Shown here: piece by piece, positions 1 through 3,928 of the stretch
Numbering within the stretch: position 1 is the stretch's first letter
Layout of the letters: every line of letters starts with the position of its first letter
From: Succinivibrionaceae bacterium
Lineage (GTDB): Bacteria; Pseudomonadota; Gammaproteobacteria; Enterobacterales; Succinivibrionaceae
DNA length: 5,150 nucleotides
Assembly: GCA_003477345.1 (NCBI GenBank)
Contig: DMTG01000263.1
Span: 1-5,150 of the forward strand
Direction of reading: 5' to 3'
Notes under the pieces: model-generated
The model's input: the letters and a program-made list of their open reading frames with translations, nothing else
What the model was told of the DNA's origin: nothing
Databases searched by the model: none
Program-made: the position numbers and the translations under genes

Positions 1-1011
1 ATAGCTGCGTTTAGAAAGCCCGGTTAAATGGTTTCTAATGGAGGCTATATGTGCAGACAGACTGCTTTTCTGAGTGCTTTCATCACCTGCGTTGATATAG
101 GCGGTATAGGCCGTAAGTGAGCACTTGGCATCAATGATGATGCAGTGGTTTTCAGGCAGCTTTATGACGGCATCCGGTCTGCCGCGGTTTTCCCTGTCTT
201 TTACAAAGAATTCACGCTCGTATTCAATACCCTTGGTTAGCCCTGAGGCATCTAAAACCCGCTCTAGCTGCAGCTCGCCCCACATGCCCTGGGATTTGCC
301 GCCTGAGCGCAGCGCACTTGTCAGCTCATCTGCCTGTTTTGACAGTGACACCTGCGCCTCCTGCAGCTTTTTAAGCTCATTGCCAAGTGCGCCTGACTGC
401 TCTGAACTTGTTTTCTGCGATTGAGTCAGAAACTCCCGGAAGGTTTCAAGCTCTTCTTTCAGAGGACTGACCGCATTCTTAAACTGCTCTTTTGAGCTCT
501 CCTGCAGCGCCTGACTGCGCTCTTTTAACATGCGCTCTCCTAAGACTGTGAGCTTTTGTTCAAGTTCCTGGTAGTTCTGTTCAAACTGTACTTTATTAGC
601 TTCCATCTGCTGCTTTAAAGCGGCGAAATTGGCCTTTAATACGGCATTATCACGGGAGAGCTGGGTATTTTCTGAAATCTGCTCTTTAAGATCGCTGTTT
701 AATAGATCAGTTTCTTTTATAAGCTTGTCGTTTTCATCGCTGAGGTTGTTGCGGGTTTCCTCCATGACCGCCAGACTGCGCTGCAGCGAATAGACATACT
801 GTTCCTTTTCTTTTAAGGAATAGTTAAGCCGGTTGAGCTGTTCTTCTTTTTCTCCGAGCCTTTTCTGGGCTTCCTGAAGAATGACGTCATAGCGGCTCTG
901 CAGGCTTACCTTGCGGTAGGCTATAACCGCCGCGCATAGCGTTGCCAGCATAAAAAGCAGCAGTAGTACAAGATCGGGTATGGTTACGGTGTAGTTGAAA
1001 AGGCTTGGCAT
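1..1011 (-). CDS. rmuC: DNA recombination protein RmuC, 3' part missing (left window edge)
   Basis: The minus strand is open from an ATG at 1011-1009 to the left edge: 337 codons with no stop. Residues 11-32 form one hydrophobic membrane anchor. Residues about 40-235 are rich in Glu, Gln, Lys and Leu and read as a long coiled coil. From about 238 the conserved RmuC core begins: GMWGELQLERVL (242-253), GRPD (277-280), IIIDAKCSLTAY (291-302) and HIASIRNHL (321-329). D280 with D294-x-K296 resembles a PD-(D/E)xK nuclease-like site. RmuC proteins are usually about 450-500 residues, so roughly a quarter lies outside. In E. coli, RmuC limits inversions at short inverted repeats; the biochemical activity is not firmly settled. 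A TAA lies in frame five codons upstream of the ATG. The Shine-Dalgarno is weak (AAGGT at 1030-1026, a long 14-nt spacing). The gene follows the gntR gene on the same strand after 208 bp and has its own promoter. Identity is seen clearly; function is from the family. Confidence 0.95.
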   Translation of the reverse strand, partial: MPSLFNYTVTIPDLVLLLLFMLATLCAAVIAYRKVSLQSRYDVILQEAQKRLGEKEEQLNRLNYSLKEKEQYVYSLQRSLAVMEETRNNLSDENDKLIKETDLLNSDLKEQISENTQLSRDNAVLKANFAALKQQMEANKVQFEQNYQELEQKLTVLGERMLKERSQALQESSKEQFKNAVSPLKEELETFREFLTQSQKTSSEQSGALGNELKKLQEAQVSLSKQADELTSALRSGGKSQGMWGELQLERVLDASGLTKGIEYEREFFVKDRENRGRPDAVIKLPENHCIIIDAKCSLTAYTAYINAGDESTQKSSLSAHIASIRNHLTGLSKRSY

Positions 1012-1030
1012 AGTAGATTCTGATTACCTT

Positions 1031-1081
1031 GAAAAATCCCTGAAGATTACTCCTATATTATACGGATTTAAGGGATTTTTC
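1031..1081. repeat. 11-bp perfect inverted repeat flanking the rmuC start of transcription
   Basis: GAAAAATCCCT at 1031-1041 is repeated as its exact reverse complement AGGGATTTTTC at 1071-1081, with 29 bp between. Centres are 40 bp apart, close to four helical turns. One arm sits in the -35/-10 spacer of the predicted rmuC promoter and the other just past the predicted start. Only one arm would be in the rmuC transcript, so an operator pair is more natural than an RNA hairpin, though neither is shown. Confidence 0.6.
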
Positions 1082-1085
1082 TAAA
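1057..1085 (-). promoter_or_regulatory. Predicted sigma70 promoter of rmuC
   Basis: Read on the minus strand there is a perfect -10 hexamer TATAAT at 1062-1057 and a -35-like TTTAGA (4 of 6 consensus bases) at 1085-1080, separated by 17 bp. The start of transcription would be near 1050, giving a leader of about 40 nt before the rmuC ATG. The promoter lies between the two arms of an inverted repeat. This is prediction from sequence only. Confidence 0.6.
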
Positions 1086-1183
1086 AAAAGTTACCTAAAG
1101 TCAAGGTGATGAGAAAATTCAGACAGCAGCTTGCAAATTAGTCAGGCAGGAGCAGAAACAGGCAGCTCTTTTTTATAGGTCTG

Positions 1184-1211
1184 GCCAGAGCCACAGACTC
1201 TGGCGCTTTTT
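1184..1211 (+). terminator. Weak hairpin with T-run in the gntR-rmuC gap (plus-strand polarity)
   Basis: GCCAGAG (1184-1190) and CTCTGGC (1198-1204) form a 7-bp stem around a 7-nt loop, followed by GC and then TTTTT (1207-1211). The T-run follows the stem only on the plus strand, yet both flanking genes, gntR and rmuC, are on the minus strand. It could stop antisense transcription moving towards gntR, or act as a plain 3'-end hairpin for gntR, whose stop is 16 bp from the stem. The rest of 1086-1219 contains no gene I can support, only a CAGGCAG direct repeat (1143-1149 and 1159-1165). Confidence 0.3.
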
Positions 1212-1219
1212 CAGGACTG

Positions 1220-1918
1220 TCAGTGGAAATGACTGTCTATGGCTTCCATATTGTGGATAAGGTGCAGAAACATGGCATCAGAGGCTCTGACCGGATCATG
1301 CATTCTGATGGCGTCAACAAGGTTGCGGTGATCTTTTATGGTTTCCTTTCGCAGCATGGAACCTGTTACGTCCACGAACAGTTCAATGGCCTTGAAAATT
1401 ATCGGCTGAATTTTGGGCATAACCGTATTGCCGCTGAGCTCGCCTATCAGAGAATGGAAACTGGCATCAGCCTTATGGTGGTTCTTTTCAGCAAGGATCA
1501 GGGCTTCGACTTCATTGGCCTTGGTTTCGAGCTTTTCAATCTGCTCCTTGGAGGCATTGATGGCGGCCAGTGCGCAGACAGGTGGCTCTATCATGCGTCT
1601 GAAGGCCAGGAGATCAGACACAAGCTTCTTTTTGTCCTGTACGAAGGTGAAGCCTAAAGGATCATCAGGAATGCCGAGCTTTTCACTTACATAAATGCCC
1701 GAGCCGTGTCTTACCTCTAAGATGTTTCTGGAGGCCAGCATGCGAACCGCCTCTCTTAGTGTGCTTCTGCCTACATTGAGCTTTTCGCAGAGGGTTTTCT
1801 CGTTGTCGAGCTTGTCTCCTTTGGTCAGGGATTTCTGCACTATAAGATCTATGATCTGATCAGAAGTTAATTCAGAAAGTGATTTTTTATAATTTTCTGT
1901 ATCGTCTATGTCTGACAT
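1220..1918 (-). CDS. GntR family transcriptional regulator, FadR subfamily (FCD domain)
   Basis: A complete 232-residue protein, the usual size for this family. Residues about 12-78 form the winged helix-turn-helix; EKLNVGRSTLREAVRML (45-61) is the recognition region and HGSGIYV (71-77) the wing. Residues about 95-225 are an all-helical FCD ligand-binding domain. D151-xxx-H155, H197 and H219 match the Asp-His-His-His metal site that in many FCD proteins binds a divalent metal and a carboxylate effector. The ATG at 1918-1916 has a well-placed AGGTG six bases upstream. The gene is divergent from the TRAP operon across a 403-bp control region, so it is probably its local regulator, most likely a repressor released by the transported acid or a catabolite. 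Position 41 is Lys where FadR has a DNA-contacting Arg in the matching ERE segment. ExuR/UxuR- or DgoR-like roles are possible, but the effector cannot be read from the sequence. Confidence 0.93.
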   Translation of the reverse strand: MSDIDDTENYKKSLSELTSDQIIDLIVQKSLTKGDKLDNEKTLCEKLNVGRSTLREAVRMLASRNILEVRHGSGIYVSEKLGIPDDPLGFTFVQDKKKLVSDLLAFRRMIEPPVCALAAINASKEQIEKLETKANEVEALILAEKNHHKADASFHSLIGELSGNTVMPKIQPIIFKAIELFVDVTGSMLRKETIKDHRNLVDAIRMHDPVRASDAMFLHLIHNMEAIDSHFH

Positions 1919-1941
1919 TCAAGTCACCTGAATTTAAAAAA

Positions 1942-1972
1942 ATTATAGAAAAATCAATCTAAATAACGGCAA
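1942..1972 (-). promoter_or_regulatory. Candidate promoter of the gntR regulator
   Basis: On the minus strand there is a perfect TATAAT at 1947-1942 and a TTGCCG (4 of 6 for -35) at 1972-1967. The 19-bp spacer is longer than ideal. Transcription would start near 1935, leaving a leader of only about 15 nt before the ATG at 1918. The -35 abuts the CAATTGAT element at 1970-1977, so a protein bound there could block the promoter and give autoregulation (inference). Confidence 0.4.
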
Positions 1973-2051
1973 TTGATAGATCTATAGCATAAAGGGAAAA
2001 CGTTTTTTTTGATAATATCTTGTCAAATCTAAAAAAACAATTGATCAGATC
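1970..2051. repeat. Direct repeat CAATTGAT with GATC-containing flanks (candidate regulator sites)
   Basis: CAATTGAT occurs at 1970-1977 and again at 2038-2045, 68 bp apart. Each copy is followed at once by a GATC segment (AGATCT at 1978-1983, CAGATC at 2046-2051). The first copy runs into a perfect 10-bp palindrome ATAGATCTAT (1976-1985). Related GATCTGA words occur at 2160-2166 and 2201-2207, and GATCTGAT in reverse at 2050-2043. These are candidates for the GntR operator because they lie near the gntR promoter and upstream of dctP. In AT-rich DNA such words can also occur by chance. Confidence 0.3.
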
Positions 2052-2169
2052 ACTAAAACAGAATTAAGGTCAAAATTTTTATGTTATCGTTCACATTTCT
2101 TGGACTTTAAGAAAAAACAATTTAGGAATTTTCTTGATATTTAAAATAATTACAAAATAGATCTGAATA

Positions 2170-2191
2170 TAATGTGATATCGATCACGTAA
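2170..2191. promoter_or_regulatory. CRP (cAMP receptor protein)-like binding site
   Basis: The core TGTGA-TATCGA-TCACG at 2173-2188 matches the E. coli consensus TGTGA-N6-TCACA at 9 of 10 defined positions, and flanking A bases at 2171-2172 and 2190-2191 also fit. The centre is 2180.5, about 140 bp upstream of the dctP ATG. CRP activation of a transporter for a secondary carbon source is typical in Gammaproteobacteria. The site also overlaps a perfect TATAAT at 2168-2173, which CRP could occlude. The motif is seen; binding is inferred. Confidence 0.65.
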
Positions 2192-2197
2192 ATGTGC

Positions 2198-2213
2198 TGT
2201 GATCTGATAACTT
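2198..2213. promoter_or_regulatory. Second, degenerate CRP-like site (one good half)
   Basis: TGTGA at 2198-2202, continued by TCT, is a perfect left half matching the consensus TGTGATCT, but the right half (AACTT) is degenerate. The centre at 2205.5 is 25 bp downstream of the main site. If transcription starts near 2247, this half-site sits at about -41.5 and the main site at about -66.5, a pattern seen at promoters with tandem CRP sites. Confidence 0.3.
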
Positions 2214-2240
2214 AGTGAACTGTGTCAAACTTTTTAATAT
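2212..2240 (+). promoter_or_regulatory. Candidate promoter of the TRAP operon
   Basis: A -10-like TTTAAT (2233-2238; TAATAT at 2235-2240 is an overlapping alternative) lies downstream of the CRP-like sites. The best -35 candidates around 2209-2217 (such as TTAGTG) are poor, as expected for an activator-dependent promoter. The start would fall near 2245-2247, giving a leader of about 75 nt before the dctP ATG. Other A/T-rich hexamers in the region could serve instead. Confidence 0.35.
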
Positions 2241-2254
2241 TTGCGTGTGACAAA
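2221..2254. repeat. Near-identical direct repeat TGTGTCAAA / TGTGACAAA around the dctP -10
   Basis: TGTGTCAAA at 2221-2229 and TGTGACAAA at 2246-2254 differ at one base and are 25 bp apart. They bracket the candidate -10 element, a position suited to a repressor. The second copy contains a TGTGA that resembles half a CRP site but has no matching right half. Chance similarity is possible. Confidence 0.3.
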
Positions 2255-2311
2255 TCCTTTTCATTTTGTAAAACTATCTTCAGGCAAAAAATTGCTTCAC
2301 TCACATGCTAT

Positions 2312-2315
2312 GGAG
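2312..2315 (+). promoter_or_regulatory. Ribosome binding site that fixes the dctP start
   Basis: GGAG lies six bases before the ATG at 2322. It overlaps another in-frame ATG at 2310, which therefore lacks a site of its own, so 2322 is preferred. Starting at 2322 also gives a normal Sec signal peptide. Confidence 0.8.
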
Positions 2316-2321
2316 AAACGT

Positions 2322-3317
2322 ATGAAAGCATTCAAAATGTTAGGTGCAGCCCTTGCAGTAGCAATGGTTGCTGGTTCTGTAAGCGCACACGCTGGCGACA
2401 CCATTGAATTAAAATTCGCTAACGTAACCAATCAGCCATCAATCGATGCCGCTCAGGTATTCATCGATGTTGCTGCCAAAGAATCAAATGGCAAAATCGT
2501 AATTAAACACTATCCAAACAACATGTTAGGTGACGACCGTACCGTTACCGAGTCCATGATGCTTGGTGATATCGATATGGTTCAGACCCAGCCTTCAGTA
2601 TTGGCTTCCATGATCCCAGACCTCTATGTATGGGATGCTCCATTCCTCTTTGACAAGATTGAAGATGCCTGGAAGTGCCTGGATGGTCCATTAGGCCACC
2701 AGATCAACGAGCAGGTTGAGAAGAAAGGCCTGAAGTATCTGGCAGCTCTGGAAAACGGCTATCGTCACTACACCAACAGCAAGGTTCCAGTAAAGGTACC
2801 TGATGATGTAAAGGGCCAGAAGCTGCGTGTTATGGAAACCGACCTGCAGATCGCCATGTGGAAGAACTGGGGCGCTAACCCAACTCCTATGGCCTTCACC
2901 GAAGTTATTTCTGCTCTGCAGCAGGGTACCATCGATGCTCAGGAAAATCCACTTTCCATCATCGACTCCAACAAGCTCTACGAAGTACAGCACTATATTT
3001 CTTTAACAGGCCACCTGTTCTCCCCACATATCCTGTACATCAACAAGGCAAGATATGACGGCTTTGCTCCAGACATCAAGGCAGCTTTCGACAAGGCTGT
3101 AGCAGCATACCAGGAAGCACAGCGTAAGCGTGCAACCGAGCTGAATGCTCTGTCTGTAGACAAGTTCAAGGCAGCAGGCTGCGAAGTTATAGAAGTAACC
3201 CCAGAAGAGCGTGCTGTATGGCGTAAGAAAGCCATCGACGGCGGTGTTTACGACATGGTTCGTGCTAAGCTCGAGCACCCAGAAATCCTTGATAAGATCC
3301 TGAACAAGGAATACTAA
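2322..3317 (+). CDS. dctP: TRAP transporter periplasmic solute-binding protein, DctP family
   Basis: A 331-residue protein, the usual length for the family. MKAFK followed by a hydrophobic stretch to about residue 20 and AHA before Gly25 is a Sec signal peptide with likely cleavage after A24. The mature part shows the DctP pattern: a segment from PNNMLGDDR (65-73), WDAPFLF (104-110), ENGYRHYTNS (144-153), GQKLRVMET (165-173), NPTPMAFTEV (186-195) and IDAQENPL (204-211). R169 matches the invariant carboxylate-binding Arg of the sialic-acid binder SiaP (R147); N209 lies 40 residues on, as N187 does in SiaP, and R148 corresponds to a second Arg. It therefore binds an organic acid in the periplasm and delivers it to DctQM. 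The mature chain has just two cysteines (C119, C287). The look is closest to sugar-acid or dicarboxylate binders such as YiaO, but the ligand is unknown; the symbol is a family name. Twelve of 15 prolines use CCA, pointing to high expression. Confidence 0.95.
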   Translation: MKAFKMLGAALAVAMVAGSVSAHAGDTIELKFANVTNQPSIDAAQVFIDVAAKESNGKIVIKHYPNNMLGDDRTVTESMMLGDIDMVQTQPSVLASMIPDLYVWDAPFLFDKIEDAWKCLDGPLGHQINEQVEKKGLKYLAALENGYRHYTNSKVPVKVPDDVKGQKLRVMETDLQIAMWKNWGANPTPMAFTEVISALQQGTIDAQENPLSIIDSNKLYEVQHYISLTGHLFSPHILYINKARYDGFAPDIKAAFDKAVAAYQEAQRKRATELNALSVDKFKAAGCEVIEVTPEERAVWRKKAIDGGVYDMVRAKLEHPEILDKILNKEY

Positions 3318-3341
3318 TCAAATGGCATAAAAGCCAATCAG

Positions 3342-3366
3342 AAAGGCGGCGCAAGCCGCCTTTTTT
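3342..3366 (+). terminator. Strong intrinsic terminator between dctP and dctQ
   Basis: GGCGGC (3345-3350), the loop GCAA (3351-3354, a GNRA type) and GCCGCC (3355-3360) form a 6-bp all-G/C stem. Three A-U pairs extend it to AAAGGCGGC/GCCGCCTTT, and TTTTTT (3361-3366) follows. It begins 24 bp after the dctP stop and ends 31 bp before the dctQ ATG. Inside an operon it would end most transcripts after dctP and let a minority read through. It may also protect the dctP mRNA 3' end. A smaller TGGC/GCCA stem precedes it (3323-3326 with 3333-3336). Confidence 0.88.
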
Positions 3367-3397
3367 GGAATACCTTAAAACTAAAATAGGTTGAATT

Positions 3398-3916
3398 ATG
3401 AAGAAATTACTCAAGCTGCTGGACGACAAACTGGAGATCAGCATCTGCGTTACGCTGATGTGCATTCTTTCAGTCGTGCTGGCAATTCAGGTTTTCTTCC
3501 GCTATGTTATGGGAGCTTCCCTATCCTGGTCGGAAGAAATGTCCCGTTATATGTTCGTCTGGCTTGTATATATCGGTATCGCCTACGGCTGTAAGATTAT
3601 GCGCCATATTAAGATTGATGCCGGCTTATTCCTGTTTCCAAAAGCAATGAGAAAATATGTCGTGATCTTAGGCGACTGCATTTTCTTCTGCTTTGCTCTG
3701 GCAATTGTATATTATGCCTGGGGCCTTGTAGTACGTCAGTATGTTTTCGGTCAGCTGTCCCCTGCAATGCAGATCCCAATGTGGATTGTATATGCAGCAC
3801 CATTTGTCGGCTTCCTGTTAACAGCAGTTCGTCAGCTTCAGACCATTATTTTCAGAATTCAGCATCTGCATGATCCTGATCCTGAACCTACTGAAGTTGA
3901 CCTCAAAAAGTTATAA
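3398..3916 (+). CDS. dctQ: TRAP transporter small membrane subunit, DctQ family
   Basis: A 172-residue membrane protein, typical for DctQ. Four hydrophobic segments lie at about residues 14-34, 48-66, 87-110 and 127-147. The signature region between the first two is clear: IQVFFRYVMGASLSWSEEMSR (about 30-50), with the expected Arg, Trp and Glu residues, followed by RHIKID (69-74). DctQ pairs with DctM in the inner membrane and, in SiaQM structures, acts as a scaffold for the transporting subunit. The C-terminus is a charged, proline-containing tail (HDPDPEPTEVD, 158-168). The start at 3398 has only a modest AGG seven bases upstream, so translation may be weak. An overlapping ORF in another frame starting at 3391 has no such protein character. 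The stop is 12 bp before dctM, so these two are tightly coupled. The symbol is a family name. Confidence 0.93.
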   Translation: MKKLLKLLDDKLEISICVTLMCILSVVLAIQVFFRYVMGASLSWSEEMSRYMFVWLVYIGIAYGCKIMRHIKIDAGLFLFPKAMRKYVVILGDCIFFCFALAIVYYAWGLVVRQYVFGQLSPAMQIPMWIVYAAPFVGFLLTAVRQLQTIIFRIQHLHDPDPEPTEVDLKKL

Positions 3917-3928
3917 GGAGAATAGACG

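Larger units (their letters stand above)
1919..2321. other. 403-bp AT-rich divergent control region between gntR and dctP
   Basis: No open reading frame here has a supportable start and coding character. The region is far richer in A and T than the genes around it, with many runs of four to eight A or T (for example 1935-1942, 2003-2010, 2031-2037 and 2112-2117), as expected of curved promoter DNA or UP elements. It holds the candidate promoters of gntR and dctP, a CRP-like palindrome, a second CRP-like half-site and the short repeats listed separately. Its length leaves room for a regulator site near each promoter. Confidence 0.8.

Noticed and set aside
125..424. 99-codon plus-strand reading frame opposite rmuC
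   Set aside because: It is antisense to the conserved RmuC core and rich in Ser and Cys, as expected of reverse-complement reading of Glu/Gln/Leu codons.
1223..1657. 144-codon plus-strand reading frame opposite gntR
   Set aside because: It lies wholly antisense to a clear GntR/FCD gene, its translation shows no domain character, and it has no ribosome site. A nested frame at 1413-1694 is the same kind of shadow.
2021..2026. TTGACA on the minus strand (also at 2223-2228) as a promoter -35
   Set aside because: The hexamer is perfect, but no acceptable -10 lies 16-18 bp downstream on that strand in either place.
2241..2321. Upstream TTG or ATG starts for dctP (2241 and 2310)
   Set aside because: The 27 extra residues would break the signal peptide pattern, and the ATG at 2310 overlaps the GGAG serving 2322. 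The 2241 start would also lie at or before the predicted transcript start.
2222..2407. 61-codon frame overlapping the dctP start, considered as a leader peptide
   Set aside because: It starts with GTG without a ribosome site, begins upstream of the likely transcript start, and mostly reads the dctP signal region out of frame.
2691..3465. Minus-strand frames of 66-100 codons opposite dctP and the dctP-dctQ gap
   Set aside because: They are shadows of dctP codon bias; the overlapping frames disagree with each other and none shows a start signal or recognisable motif.
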